DNA of 64,000 bases from Chryseobacterium sp. VAUSW3 (GTDB lineage: Bacteria > Bacteroidota > Bacteroidia > Flavobacteriales > Weeksellaceae): NCBI RefSeq assembly GCF_002205795.1, contig NZ_NIUY01000002.1, forward strand, positions 372,001-436,000, read 5' to 3'. The notes under the pieces are model-generated. The model did no database searches and was not told where the DNA came from. It was given only the letters and a program-made list of their open reading frames with translations. The translations under genes were made by a program, and so were the position numbers. Shown here one piece after another: positions 1 to 9,170 of the stretch. The number at the start of each line of letters is the position of its first letter. The first letter of the stretch is position 1.

Positions 1-1
1 T

Positions 2-1579
2 GAGCTGCAGACCCTCATGAAAACAAGTGACGCAGATCCTGATAAACCGGGAAACCTACTGTTAATCTACGGATCACAGGCATCAGGAACCCACCAGAGA
101 AGCCGGCCTGTAGGCGGAACCTGGAACCGGGAACACGTGTACGCCAAATCTAAAGGAACACCGAATTTAGGAACTTCAGGTCCGGGAGCCGACGGACATC
201 ACCTACGTCCTGCAGACAATACATTGAACAGTACCAGAGGAAGCCTTCTTTTTGATGACGGTACCGGCGCAACAGCCTATAAAACGAGCCGTGGTGGCTG
301 GTATCCCGGAGAAGAATGGAAAGGCGATGTTGCCAGAATCCTGATGTATATGTATGTAAGATATAACACCAGATGCCTGCCTTTGAATATTACCATGACG
401 CCCAATACGTATTCGCAGGACTTCCCGGATATTCTCCTGAAATGGAATGTTGAAGATCCCGTATCCGCATTTGAAATCCAGAGAAATAACGTGGTTGCTC
501 AAACCCAGAAAAACAGAAACCCTTTCATCGACAATCCTTACTTGGCCACTGTAATCTGGGGCGGACCTGCAGCACAGAACAACTGGCCCGATACCTTCAG
601 TGGCGGAACAGCTGGAGATACCGAAGCACCAAGCATTCCAATGAATCTTGCGGTAACGGCAACGACTTCTTCTACGGTTTCACTCACCTGGTCTGCATCT
701 ACAGATAACGTATCGGTGAGCAGCTATGACGTATATGTGAACGGAGTGTTTAAAGCAAATGTATTCGGTACTTCAGCTACAGTTTCAGGACTCAATCCTT
801 CTACAGCCTACACTTTCCATATTGTGGCTAAAGACAATTCAGGAAACGTTTCAGGTAACAGTGCAGCGGTACAAGCAACTACACAGCCCGCCAGTACCGG
901 AGAAGGAACTTCCTGCGGAACTGAGGATTTCGAAAACATTCCTGCGGTATCTTCATCTTATGCCGACAGAACCTGGTCGAATAAAGGAATTGTATGGACC
1001 GCAACCAATGCAAGAACTGATGCTCAGATCTATATTGACGGGACAAGCAGAGCAATCTGTATGCGAAAGGGATCATTAAAATCTTCTCTGATTTCAGGTG
1101 GAATAGGCACTTTGACGGTGAAAACGTTTCTTCCGTTCAGTGATTCCAATGGGAATTATACTTTGAAAATCAATGGACTGGTAAAAGGCCAGATTACATA
1201 CTCTAAAACGGCAACAACTGTAACCATTGAAAACATTAATGTAAGCGGAGATTTCACCATTGAACTTATTGATGAAACCACCAGCAACCGCGTTTCTTTT
1301 GATAACCTTACCTGGACCTGTTATGCACCAATGTCGGCAAACGATACGGCACTGATCAACCAAAAACTAACAGTATATCCTAATCCTGTAAGAAACGGTG
1401 AATTCTTTATCAACGGAATTGATAAAAAAGAAACGCTAAAGATTTATTCTGTTACCGGGCAGTTGCTGAAATCATTCGAAAACGTAGGAAACAACGAAAA
1501 AGTAAATGTGCAGTCGCTCGCGAAAGGGGTATATTTTATTACCACAAAAAGCCAGTCGGCTAAGATTATCGTAGAGTAA
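2..1579 (+). CDS. Secreted endonuclease I family nuclease with FN3 and type IX sorting domains (5' truncated)
   Basis: The reading frame is open from base 2, so the true start and signal peptide lie left of the window; the Met at 17 is internal. Counting from that Met, residues 1-195 match the endonuclease I (EndA/NucM) family, with WNREHV at 36-41 and the metal-site segment DGHHLRP at 59-65, as expected for a non-specific, Mg-dependent extracellular nuclease. A fibronectin type III domain follows (about 205-290), then a beta-rich region (300-430) and a C-terminal type A sorting domain for type IX secretion (about 445-520, IYSVTGQLL then GVYF). It is therefore probably exported and cell-surface attached or released, degrading extracellular DNA or RNA. 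A terminator follows directly. Family call is firm; substrate preference is inference. Confidence 0.9.
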   Translation, partial: ELQTLMKTSDADPDKPGNLLLIYGSQASGTHQRSRPVGGTWNREHVYAKSKGTPNLGTSGPGADGHHLRPADNTLNSTRGSLLFDDGTGATAYKTSRGGWYPGEEWKGDVARILMYMYVRYNTRCLPLNITMTPNTYSQDFPDILLKWNVEDPVSAFEIQRNNVVAQTQKNRNPFIDNPYLATVIWGGPAAQNNWPDTFSGGTAGDTEAPSIPMNLAVTATTSSTVSLTWSASTDNVSVSSYDVYVNGVFKANVFGTSATVSGLNPSTAYTFHIVAKDNSGNVSGNSAAVQATTQPASTGEGTSCGTEDFENIPAVSSSYADRTWSNKGIVWTATNARTDAQIYIDGTSRAICMRKGSLKSSLISGGIGTLTVKTFLPFSDSNGNYTLKINGLVKGQITYSKTATTVTIENINVSGDFTIELIDETTSNRVSFDNLTWTCYAPMSANDTALINQKLTVYPNPVRNGEFFINGIDKKETLKIYSVTGQLLKSFENVGNNEKVNVQSLAKGVYFITTKSQSAKIIVE

Positions 1580-1604
1580 TTTATAGCAGACGATTATACA
1601 ATCG

Positions 1605-1639
1605 GAAAAACCGGAGGATCATTCTTCCGGTTTTTTTTA
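1605..1639 (+). terminator. Rho-independent terminator after the endonuclease I gene
   Basis: An AAAAACCGGA arm and a TCCGGTTTTT arm form a hairpin followed by a T run, 25 bases after the stop codon. Confidence 0.8.
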
Positions 1640-1826
1640 TGACTGAAGTTCTTTCGGTAAGAGATTTTAAACAAAAGTTATACATCACGCTCTTACTTAG
1701 TCCACTTTTTTACATCCCGGACGGTTCGCTGTGAAAGGTTTTATAAAGGCACAGCGTTCAATGAAACCGGCCGATATACCGATCACACCAGCCAGATAAA
1801 TTAATTTTAAACATCTTTAGTGGTAA

Positions 1827-2585
1827 TTAATCCGGAATTTTAACGCTGGACCAGTTTTCGCCGCTTTTGATTCTCCAGACCTGCATTTCTGAAATTCCAA
1901 ACTGCCTGGCAATCTGTTTGGCGGGTTTTTTCCGGCGCAGCTGCAGTTTGATATGAATGACCTGCGAAGAGGTGAGTTTCATTCCTTTTGCTCGGGGTTT
2001 CCGTTTGTACTTGAGCCATTTTTTCTCAGCAATCACTTTAGGATTTTTGCTCTGGTGGAGCGAATGTTCTTCCTGATTCATCCATTTCAGGTTGGTAACG
2101 TTGTTGTTGAGTTTGTCGTAATCCATATGGGCGACAATGGTTTGGTCGGGTTGCGGAGCAGGCAGAAAATAAGCAGCCACCAGTCTGTGAATCATAAAAT
2201 GATGGTTAATGGTTCGCTTTTTCAGGTTGCGCTCCAGTTTTTTGCTTAGCTGGCTTTTCTTTTTTTCGATAAGTTGCGTAAGCTTTTCGGTTTCGGAAAC
2301 GTTGTTTTTCTTTATGGTTTCTCTTCTCTTCGCATATAGTTCAGAAATTTCTTTTTTCAGAACATCGAATTGCTGTTCCTCTTTTTCGGCTCTGGGTTTA
2401 TAAAGTTTTAACCGGATTACCTTAAATCCTTCAGTCAAAGAGCCGTTAAGTATACGTCCATCAGAAACTTTATTAAAACTTCTTACGTTACCGCGGTTTG
2501 AAACCTCAAATCTTGTCTTATTGGTAAATTCGAAGTCAAATTCTACCGTTTTCCATTCTTCTTTTAAAATTTTAGATCTGATCAT
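1827..2585 (-). CDS. NUMOD4/HNH-like endonuclease with C-terminal helix-turn-helix
   Basis: A 252-residue protein from the ATG at 2585; an in-frame TTG sits four codons upstream at 2597. The N-terminal segment (EWKTVEF, then FEVSNRGNVRS) is the NUMOD4 motif found in homing and phage HNH nucleases. The middle has an HNH-type fold signature: a histidine in IHRLVA, then VAHMDYDKLNNNVTNLKW with the N-N-x-x-x-N-L-x-W pattern. The C terminus (about 205-245) looks like a helix-turn-helix that could bind DNA (QIARQFGISEMQVWRI). A lysine- and glutamate-rich helix (about 70-130) lies between NUMOD4 and HNH. It stands alone, with no intron or intein visible nearby. Nuclease activity is inferred from family membership. 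Confidence 0.75.
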   Translation of the reverse strand: MIRSKILKEEWKTVEFDFEFTNKTRFEVSNRGNVRSFNKVSDGRILNGSLTEGFKVIRLKLYKPRAEKEEQQFDVLKKEISELYAKRRETIKKNNVSETEKLTQLIEKKKSQLSKKLERNLKKRTINHHFMIHRLVAAYFLPAPQPDQTIVAHMDYDKLNNNVTNLKWMNQEEHSLHQSKNPKVIAEKKWLKYKRKPRAKGMKLTSSQVIHIKLQLRRKKPAKQIARQFGISEMQVWRIKSGENWSSVKIPD

Positions 2586-2627
2586 GTTACTGTTCAAAAA
2601 GGTTGAATATTATAAAGGTTCGCATAT

Positions 2628-3611
2628 TTACCAGGGCAGTGAAATTGATTCCGGATCAATAAATTCCTGGGTGTAAGGATTCTCAAGAAAACTCAGAAAC
2701 GGCTTTTGAAATTTAATGATATCTTCTTTCTGTATGGCATAAACCTGCCAGTAATTCGCGAGCAACTGGGCAAACATATCCTGATCCCAAAACCCAAATA
2801 GCGGGCGCTGGGCATGGGCTACCATTGGTAAACCTTCAATGGTAATCTGATTTCCGTGGTTTTCAATCAAGTATTCCGGTTTGTACTGTAAGATATAATC
2901 GGAATAATGAAAGCGTGCGTAAAGTTCCTCGAACTGAACGGGATGCAGGATGTGGCCCTTCATTTTAGTCAGAAGTTCCTGTTCCTTTTCCGCAATCGCG
3001 CCGTTGTCCTGAAGACATGCGATATACCCGAAACCGTTGACCCCGAAGGAGAACAGCAGGTTAATCGCATCGTCGCGGTAACTGATGATATCTGCCGAAT
3101 ATTTGAGCGGAAAGACGATGATGCTCCATGGTTTTTTTCCGATAAAAGAAACAGGTTCTATAATCGACTGGAGCATGAGATGAAAGTTCCCAAACCGCTC
3201 GCGTAACATCGGCGAAAGATCAAAATTTCTGCCCTGTTTAAGGATTCTGTTGCTCTCGTACTGCATTTCGTAATACAGCAGACCATAAACAATTCTTCCG
3301 GTCCAGAGAAAGAGCAACTGATCATCAAGAGCCACCATACCTTCATATCCCTTGTCATAAGCTTCCTTAATCTTTACATCGAGTTCCTCAAATGCTTTTT
3401 TCACACGGGGTGCACACGGCAGCTGAAGGTCGGCATAGACATACGTTTTAGATTTATCCATCATCTCAATCCTGTCGGTATCAAATTTAAAATGCTCCAT
3501 GAGCCACATAGGGAAAACCGTCATTTTTTCGGTGGTTAGTTCGCCGGTAAGAAAGCAAAACTGCTCTCCGAATATTAAATCTTCAAAAGGATTGAAAAGC
3601 TTTAGTGCCAT
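2628..3611 (-). CDS. Conserved hypothetical protein, 327 aa
   Basis: Start taken at ATG 3611 (MALKLFNPF); the frame extends upstream but without a better start. Soluble, no signal peptide or membrane segment. I recognise no domain. The composition is rich in aromatic residues (for example LYYEMQY, FGFWDQDMF) and looks like a well-folded cytoplasmic protein. It ends 42 bases before the HNH gene on the same strand, so the two may be co-transcribed. A role cannot be assigned. Confidence 0.7.
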   Translation of the reverse strand: MALKLFNPFEDLIFGEQFCFLTGELTTEKMTVFPMWLMEHFKFDTDRIEMMDKSKTYVYADLQLPCAPRVKKAFEELDVKIKEAYDKGYEGMVALDDQLLFLWTGRIVYGLLYYEMQYESNRILKQGRNFDLSPMLRERFGNFHLMLQSIIEPVSFIGKKPWSIIVFPLKYSADIISYRDDAINLLFSFGVNGFGYIACLQDNGAIAEKEQELLTKMKGHILHPVQFEELYARFHYSDYILQYKPEYLIENHGNQITIEGLPMVAHAQRPLFGFWDQDMFAQLLANYWQVYAIQKEDIIKFQKPFLSFLENPYTQEFIDPESISLPW

Positions 3612-3786
3612 AAAAAGTACGCGTCTTGATTTGTAAACGCAGTGCAAAGATAAAGATTATCGGTGATTTCATTTTCTATCATTCGTTTTCATTCGCGGCT
3701 TTTTATATTTTACATTAAAATTGTTCACAGATTTCGGTTTCAGGATAGTTTGGTGTATTTTTGCGGACATTATATTTAAAGCAACT

Positions 3787-4464
3787 ATGGAGTTTATACA
3801 AACGGTACTTGATTTCTTTTTAAACCTCGATCAGCACCTTTTCACCATGATCATCGATTATGGAGTGTGGATTTATTTGATTCTCTTTCTCATTATTTTT
3901 GTGGAAACCGGTTTAGTCGTAATGCCTTTTCTGCCTGGTGATTCATTGCTTTTCGCCGCCGGAACATTCTGTGCAGGGGTAATCGGTGCATCCGGAGAAT
4001 CGGCCCATCTTAATCTCTGGCTTGTATTGGGACTACTTACGGTGGCTGCGATTCTGGGTGATACCCTGAATTATACCCTGGGGAAAAATATCGGTTTAAA
4101 AATGCTGAACTGGAAGATCGGCGAAAAACAGCTTGTGAATCCGAAATACATTGCTCAGACTCAGGAATTCTACGAAAAGAACGGTCCCAAAACCATAATT
4201 ATCGCAAGATTTGTCCCTATTGTAAGGACTTTTGCACCGTTTGTGGCAGGTATTGGAACTATGAATTACAACACGTTTATTAAGTACAATATCATTGGTG
4301 CCGTGGTTTGGGTTTTCGGTTTAACCCTTCTGGGATATTTTTTCGGAAATATGCCGATTGTTCAGGAGAACTTCGAAACGGTAATCTTCGGCATCATCGG
4401 AATTTCTATTCTGCCCATGGTTTGGGAATTCATCAGTGCTAAATTTTTGAAGAAAAAAGCTTAG
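3787..4464 (+). CDS. DedA/VTT family inner-membrane protein
   Basis: A 225-residue polytopic membrane protein. The start is ATG 3787 (MEFIQTVLDF); an upstream in-frame TTG at 3721 lies before a -7-like TATTTTTG (3756-3763), so it is unlikely to be used. The DedA signature is visible: FLPGDSLLFAAG near residue 50 and the conserved segment with ARFVPIVRTFAPFVAGIG near 140-160, followed by GAVVWV. DedA proteins act in membrane lipid and undecaprenyl-phosphate translocation and in envelope homeostasis. The gene is monocistronic, bounded by a bidirectional terminator and a convergent tRNA-Leu. Confidence 0.92.
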   Translation: MEFIQTVLDFFLNLDQHLFTMIIDYGVWIYLILFLIIFVETGLVVMPFLPGDSLLFAAGTFCAGVIGASGESAHLNLWLVLGLLTVAAILGDTLNYTLGKNIGLKMLNWKIGEKQLVNPKYIAQTQEFYEKNGPKTIIIARFVPIVRTFAPFVAGIGTMNYNTFIKYNIIGAVVWVFGLTLLGYFFGNMPIVQENFETVIFGIIGISILPMVWEFISAKFLKKKA

Positions 4465-4488
4465 CAATCTTTAAGAAAAAAACCATAT

Positions 4489-4521
4489 AAAAAAGCCTTC
4501 AGGAAAAAAGAAGGCTTTTTC
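4489..4521. terminator. Bidirectional terminator between dedA-type gene and tRNA-Leu
   Basis: AAAAAGCCTTC and GAAGGCTTTTT form an 11-bp stem with A/T runs on both sides, so it can serve the + strand membrane-protein gene and the - strand tRNA. Confidence 0.85.
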
Positions 4522-4523
4522 TG

Positions 4524-4605
4524 TGCCCGGAACAGGACTCGAACCTGCAAGCTTGTGGGCACTCGCACCTGAAACGAGCGTGTCTACCAATTTCACCATC
4601 CGGGC
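4524..4605 (-). tRNA. tRNA-Leu (anticodon CAG)
   Basis: On the - strand the gene begins GCCCGGA and ends TCCGGGC-A, a 7-bp acceptor stem. It has the class II layout with a long variable arm, the D-arm segment GAAATTGGTAGACACGC typical of tRNA-Leu, an anticodon arm CTCGT-TT-CAG-GT-GCGAG, and a GGTTCGAGTCC T-arm. CCA is not encoded. A TATATTTG -7 box lies upstream on the - strand (4615-4622). Confidence 0.95.
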
Positions 4606-4751
4606 AGTGAGGTGCAAATATACAAATTCAGGTTTTATATCCTATAAGTCTGTAGTTATTTTTTCAATTGAACTCCAGTGTAAAATAGAACGGCGATTCA
4701 TTTTATTAATGCCGGGAATCAATTTAAAATAATAACGATAGATGAGCTTAA

Positions 4752-4782
4752 TTGGAAGCAGAAGCACAAATCCTTAAATTTG
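4752..4782 (+). promoter_or_regulatory. Bacteroidetes-type promoter for the SDR gene
   Basis: TTG at 4752-4754 and TAAATTTG at 4775-4782 are spaced 20 bases apart and lie 22 bases before the ATG at 4804. Confidence 0.6.
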
Positions 4783-4803
4783 TGGCGCATTAAAAATAGT
4801 AAT

Positions 4804-5517
4804 ATGAATTTAAAAGGAAAAAACGCCATCGTAACCGGTGGAGGCAGAGGTCTTGGTAAAGCGGTCGCGGTCGCTTTGGCAAAAGAGGGAGTACATATTG
4901 GCCTGGCGGGGAGAAATGAAGAACAGCTTAGAAATACCGCTGAAGAATTAAAAGCCCTCGGCGTGAAGGCTTCTTATTCCGTTTTCAGTATTGATGATGA
5001 AACAGCAGTACAGGCGGGAATCGCGACTTTAGCTAATGAACTTGGCGGAATCGATATCCTTATCAACAACGCTGGAATTGGTGATTTCGGATCGATTGCT
5101 GACATGCCCTCCGAAACCTGGGAACACGTCATCAAAACCAATCTTTTCGGGGTTTATTATGCAGCAAAAGCGGTGTATCCGTTCCTGAAGGAGCGTGGAA
5201 TGGGCGATATTGTAAACGTTGCATCCACCGCAGGTCTGAAAGGCGGACCGAATATGTCGGCGTATGCTGCATCGAAAGCGGCTGTAGTTTCCCTTTCTCA
5301 GTCGATGATGGCAGAGTGGAGAAAAGAAAACATCCGTGTGATTACCTTAACCCCAAGTACGATTGCCTCGGATATGTCCATACAGGGTGGGCTGACCGAC
5401 GGAAATCCGGATAAAGTGTTGCAACCTGAAGATTTCGCAGAGTGGGTTCGCGATATTCTGAAAATGAACAGAAGAGCCATGATTGCCAGTGCGTCGATCT
5501 TCTCTACCAATCCTTAA
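4804..5517 (+). CDS. Short-chain dehydrogenase/reductase (FabG-like 3-ketoacyl reductase)
   Basis: A 237-residue classical SDR. The Rossmann nucleotide-binding motif is TGGGRGLG near residue 11, NNAG near 89, the catalytic serine is in the NVASTAG segment near 138, and YAASK near 152-156 supplies the catalytic Tyr and Lys. The enzyme should reduce a ketone or oxidise an alcohol with NAD(P)H in the cytoplasm. Close similarity to FabG makes 3-oxoacyl-ACP reduction plausible, but there is no fatty-acid gene next to it, so the substrate is uncertain. Start chosen at ATG 4804, downstream of a good promoter; an earlier in-frame GTG would overlap the -7 box. Confidence 0.88.
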   Translation: MNLKGKNAIVTGGGRGLGKAVAVALAKEGVHIGLAGRNEEQLRNTAEELKALGVKASYSVFSIDDETAVQAGIATLANELGGIDILINNAGIGDFGSIADMPSETWEHVIKTNLFGVYYAAKAVYPFLKERGMGDIVNVASTAGLKGGPNMSAYAASKAAVVSLSQSMMAEWRKENIRVITLTPSTIASDMSIQGGLTDGNPDKVLQPEDFAEWVRDILKMNRRAMIASASIFSTNP

Positions 5518-5544
5518 TGGGACAATGATTTTAACACAATTATT

Positions 5545-5583
5545 AAACCGTGCTGCAGCAGAACGCCAGCGCGGTTTTTTTTT
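5545..5583 (+). terminator. Rho-independent terminator after the SDR gene
   Basis: AACCGTGCTG pairs with CAGCGCGGTT (one G-T pair) and is followed by a T8 run. Confidence 0.85.
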
Positions 5584-5825
5584 GGTTGTTAATTTTTTTT
5601 ATGGATCATATTCGTCAGGTCATGATAAAAACTTCCGTAGCTGATATAGTTTTTCGTCTGTACATCAGTTATCTACCGTGTTTTTCAAATTGTATTAAAG
5701 TTGGTAAAAGAAGCGCAGTTTTTATCTTAAACAGGATGTTAAACAATGTTAAACAGCCTGTAGGTGGCATTGATATTGAATTTAATCAAAAACCTTAAAC
5801 AAAATATTAACTTAAATTTATTATT

Positions 5826-6365
5826 ATGGCAAATTCACAGTACAAACCAGAATTCAGGAATGATTATGTTTCAAGAGTTTTTAGAACAAGAGAAGAAGCC
5901 GACAGGGCTTACGAAGATCTTCATGGAAGAGGATACACTAAAGATGATGTAAACGTAATGATGTCTGACAGTACCCGCGACCGTTATTTCACCAACTCCG
6001 ACACGCATACAGATTTGGATGATAAAGTGGCCGAAAACGCCGGAAAAGGTTCGTTAATCGGAGGCGGAATTGGAGCCGTTGTAGGCGCTGTAGCCGCAAT
6101 TGGATCTAATGTACTGCTTCCCGGATTGGGACTGGTAATTGCAGGGCCTCTGGCAGCAGGATTGGCTGGTGCAGGAGCAGGTGCAGCAACCGGAGGTTTA
6201 GTAGGCGCTTTAACCGGAACAGGAGTTCCTGAAGATGAAGCGAAGATATACGAAAACGAAATTAAAGATGGCGGAATCTACATGGGTTATAAACCAAAAA
6301 ATGAAGAAGACGCACGTTACACTTACGAAAGATGGTATAACGACGATACTGAATCGAGATTGTAA
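5826..6365 (+). CDS. General stress protein (YflT/GS17M-like) with glycine-zipper segment
   Basis: A 179-residue protein. The N-terminal part (about 12-50: YVSRVFRTREEADRAYEDL, GYTKDDVNVMMSD) resembles the general stress protein 17M domain, in which a small alpha/beta fold is followed by a glycine-rich hydrophobic stretch. Residues about 70-135 are a Gly/Ala-rich glycine zipper (GGGIGAVVGAVAA, AGAGAGAATGGLVGAL) able to insert in or associate with a membrane. The C terminus is charged. Such proteins are usually induced by general or osmotic stress. The gene stands alone, with a 242-base upstream region containing a short direct repeat of GTTAAACA just before position 5760. Confidence 0.75.
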   Translation: MANSQYKPEFRNDYVSRVFRTREEADRAYEDLHGRGYTKDDVNVMMSDSTRDRYFTNSDTHTDLDDKVAENAGKGSLIGGGIGAVVGAVAAIGSNVLLPGLGLVIAGPLAAGLAGAGAGAATGGLVGALTGTGVPEDEAKIYENEIKDGGIYMGYKPKNEEDARYTYERWYNDDTESRL

Positions 6366-6384
6366 TATACAGCAGATTATAGAT

Positions 6385-6420
6385 AAAGAAGCACATTGCA
6401 AGGCAGTGTGCTTCTTTTTT
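6385..6420. terminator. Bidirectional terminator between convergent genes
   Basis: AAAGAAGCACA and TGTGCTTCTTT form an 11-bp stem between the stress-protein gene (+) and the FKBP gene (-), with a T run on the + side. Confidence 0.85.
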
Positions 6421-6437
6421 ATTTTAAAAACGGAAGA

Positions 6438-6938
6438 TTAATGTCCTGAGTTTCCGTCGATGCCGTGTGCATGTCCGTGTGCCAGTTCTTCTTCGGTTGC
6501 CGGGCGGGTTGCCACTACTTCGATATCAAAGTGAAGGGTTTTCCCGGCCATTGGGTGATTAAGGTCTACTGTTACCGCTTTAGGAGAAACTTCCAGAACT
6601 ACAGCATTCACGTGGTTTCCTTCAGGATCCTGTAATGGGAGGATTGCACCCACTGGCGGCATTCCAGACTGTTCGAACATTTCTACAGGCAACTGCACCG
6701 TAGCGTCTTCCTGTTTTTCACCGTAACCTTCTTCTGCAGTTATGGTAAAAGATTTCTGTTCTCCGGCAGCCATTCCGTGAAGTTCTTCTTCAAATTTCGG
6801 AAGCATCATGCCCACTCCGTAAAGGAAAGTGAACGGGTTATCGGCATCTGTTTTTTCAATAAAAGATTTTTCCCCGTTTTCTTCCAGGGCGTTTAGCGTG
6901 TAATGAACAGCTACTACGTGGTGTTTTTCTATAGTCAT
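6438..6938 (-). CDS. FKBP-type peptidyl-prolyl cis-trans isomerase, SlyD/SlpA class
   Basis: A 166-residue cytoplasmic isomerase. The FKBP domain (about 1-70 and 120-150) is interrupted by an insert-in-flap chaperone domain (about 70-125), the SlyD layout. Recognisable pieces are VAVHYTL at the start, GMAAGEQKSF in the flap, the insert start EGYGEKQ, and DLNHPMAGKTLHFDIEV. The tail is short and histidine-containing (HGHAHG near the C terminus), reminiscent of, but much smaller than, the metal-binding tail of E. coli SlyD. The role is folding catalysis and chaperone activity, possibly with nickel handling. Confidence 0.93.
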   Translation of the reverse strand: MTIEKHHVVAVHYTLNALEENGEKSFIEKTDADNPFTFLYGVGMMLPKFEEELHGMAAGEQKSFTITAEEGYGEKQEDATVQLPVEMFEQSGMPPVGAILPLQDPEGNHVNAVVLEVSPKAVTVDLNHPMAGKTLHFDIEVVATRPATEEELAHGHAHGIDGNSGH

Positions 6939-7049
6939 TATAATTGAATTGTGAGGAAATCTTCCTCTAATTAAAGTCTTTTGAAGGCTGGTAGCAAAGG
7001 TAAGGTTTTGTAAGAGAATGCATTGGCTAATGGCTGATTATTTAATGAA

Positions 7050-9170
7050 TTATTCCGCTGCAAGTTCCGCTTCGCCCTGGTCAGAAATCCGGATAACTCC
7101 CTCTGTCAAATGATCCGGGTGGTTTGTAAAACCTTTGAGTTTTGAAGATTTTCCTTTAAGGATAACATCATGAATCTGCTTTTCGGTAAGTTTTTTTCCG
7201 AATACTGTAAACGGCAATTTGAAACCGCAGTCTCTGTAACTGGAGCAGCCTACCGCCGTTTTTCCTTTCATAAGTTTGTTTGTTTTACATTTCGGGCAGG
7301 TTTCGTCTTCCCAGGAAATTATAATTGTTTTTCTGGGTGCTTTTTCTTTCTTTTCTTTAGGTTGAACTTCGTCATTGAAAGAAATTATCTTAGGTTTTTC
7401 ACTGATTACTTTTCTGGTAAGTTCAGTAACCATGGTGATTAATTCGTCTTTAAACTGATTGGCTTCATATTCGCCGCGTTCAATTTTTCTAAGCTTAAAT
7501 TCCCATTCTCCCGTAAGTTCAGGACTTTTCAGGAGTTCATCTTCAATCGTGTCGATCAGTTCTATACCCGTGGTCGTGGCGAGGATATTTTTCTTTTTCC
7601 TTTCAATATATTTGCGTTTGAAGAGGGTTTCAATAATATTCGCACGGGTGGAAGGCCGGCCGATACCGTTGTTTTTAATCATTTCCCGCAGCTCTTCATC
7701 ATCAACCTGTTTTCCGGCAGTTTCCATCGCACGCAATAGCGTTGCTTCGGTGTAAGGCTTGGGCGGACTGGTTTTTCCCTGATGAATCAAGGGTTTGTGC
7801 GGTCCTTTTTCGCCAACTTTAAATTCCGGAATCGTCTGTTCTTCGTCTTTGTCTTTTTTTTCGGTTTCGTCTTTTTTCTCGAAAGCATATACTTCGCGCC
7901 AGCCGGGTTCCAGAATCTGTTTTCCTGACGCTTTGAATGGAATGGTACCGACCTGACCTTCAACCAAAGTATTTGAAATCTTACATTCCGGATAAAACAC
8001 AGCGATGAAACGCTTGGCAACCAGATCATAAATGAGTTTTTCCTCTTTCGATAAACTTGAAGAAGGCGGAATTTCAGTCGGGATAATGGCGTGGTGGTCC
8101 GTTACCTTTGAATCATCGAAAACCGCTTTCGATTTTGGAATCGGTTTTGTGAGCAGTGGTGCGGTAAATTGGGCATAAAAATTCATCGAACGCAGGATTC
8201 CCTCAATTTTCGGATGAAGATTTTCAGACAGGTAAGTCGTATCAACTCGCGGATACGTAGTATGTTTTTTCTCGTAAAGACTTTGGATGTATTTCAGCGT
8301 ATTTTCTGCTGAATAGCCGTATTTTCGGTTGGCTTCAACCTGCAGTGCCGTTAAATCAAAAAGTCTGGGATTTTTTTCTTTACCTTCTTTAATTTCAAAA
8401 GCGATGACCTCAAATTCATGCTGTTTCAGGTAGTCTAAACCTTTTTCTGCCTTTTCCCTGGTCTTTAACCGGTCAATTGCCGCTGCGAAAAGTACATCGC
8501 GGTACTTTGTTTTCAGTTCCCAGTATTCTTCGGTTGTAAAAGCGTTGATTTCTTTTTGCCGCTGCACAATCATTGCAAGGGTAGGAGTCTGTACACGCCC
8601 AATAGAAAGAACGCCTTTGTTGCCGCCAAATTTGCGGGTAAAAAGGCGCGTTGCATTAATCCCAAGCAACCAGTCGCCAATCGCGCGGGCATTTCCGGCG
8701 AGGTAAAGATTCTGATAGTCCTCGGCAGGTTTCAGGTTGGCAAAACCTTCTTTTATAGCGTCTTCGGTAAGTGAGGAAATCCAGAGTCTTTTCATGGGTT
8801 TCCGGCATTTTGCTTTCTGTAGAACCCAACGCTGTATGAGTTCTCCTTCCTGACCGGCATCCCCGCAATTAATGACTTCTTCGCAATCTTCAACTAATTT
8901 TTCAATGATTTTAAACTGCTTTTCAACGCCGGGATTCGGAATGAGTTTAATACCGAAATTCTGTGGAATCACAGGCAGAAAGATAAGATCCCAGGATTTG
9001 AAATGCGGGCTGTAATCCTGAGGTTCTTTGAGGGTGCAGAGGTGTCCGAAAGTCCAGGTTACCCAGAATCCATTACCTTCAAAATATCCTTGTTTAGGCA
9101 GGTCTGCGCCCAATACTTTGGCAATATCTCTGGCAACACTTGGCTTTTCGGCAATACATAATTTCATCAT
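7050..9170 (-). CDS. topB: DNA topoisomerase III (type IA)
   Basis: A 706-residue type IA topoisomerase; the start has two adjacent ATGs (9170 and 9167). The Toprim domain carries AEKPSVA near residues 7-13 and DAGQEGELI near 104-112. The catalytic Tyr lies in TTYPRVDT near residue 307. The C terminus has a zinc-ribbon-like segment (CPKCKTNKLMKG with a later C-SSYRDCGF). These enzymes cleave and rejoin single strands to decatenate and to resolve recombination intermediates with RecQ-type helicases. Monocistronic. Length is ordinary for Bacteroidetes TopB-type enzymes. Confidence 0.95.
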   Translation of the reverse strand: MMKLCIAEKPSVARDIAKVLGADLPKQGYFEGNGFWVTWTFGHLCTLKEPQDYSPHFKSWDLIFLPVIPQNFGIKLIPNPGVEKQFKIIEKLVEDCEEVINCGDAGQEGELIQRWVLQKAKCRKPMKRLWISSLTEDAIKEGFANLKPAEDYQNLYLAGNARAIGDWLLGINATRLFTRKFGGNKGVLSIGRVQTPTLAMIVQRQKEINAFTTEEYWELKTKYRDVLFAAAIDRLKTREKAEKGLDYLKQHEFEVIAFEIKEGKEKNPRLFDLTALQVEANRKYGYSAENTLKYIQSLYEKKHTTYPRVDTTYLSENLHPKIEGILRSMNFYAQFTAPLLTKPIPKSKAVFDDSKVTDHHAIIPTEIPPSSSLSKEEKLIYDLVAKRFIAVFYPECKISNTLVEGQVGTIPFKASGKQILEPGWREVYAFEKKDETEKKDKDEEQTIPEFKVGEKGPHKPLIHQGKTSPPKPYTEATLLRAMETAGKQVDDEELREMIKNNGIGRPSTRANIIETLFKRKYIERKKKNILATTTGIELIDTIEDELLKSPELTGEWEFKLRKIERGEYEANQFKDELITMVTELTRKVISEKPKIISFNDEVQPKEKKEKAPRKTIIISWEDETCPKCKTNKLMKGKTAVGCSSYRDCGFKLPFTVFGKKLTEKQIHDVILKGKSSKLKGFTNHPDHLTEGVIRISDQGEAELAAE

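Noticed and set aside
4523..4732. ORF across tRNA-Leu
   Set aside because: It lies over the tRNA on the opposite strand and has no coding features.
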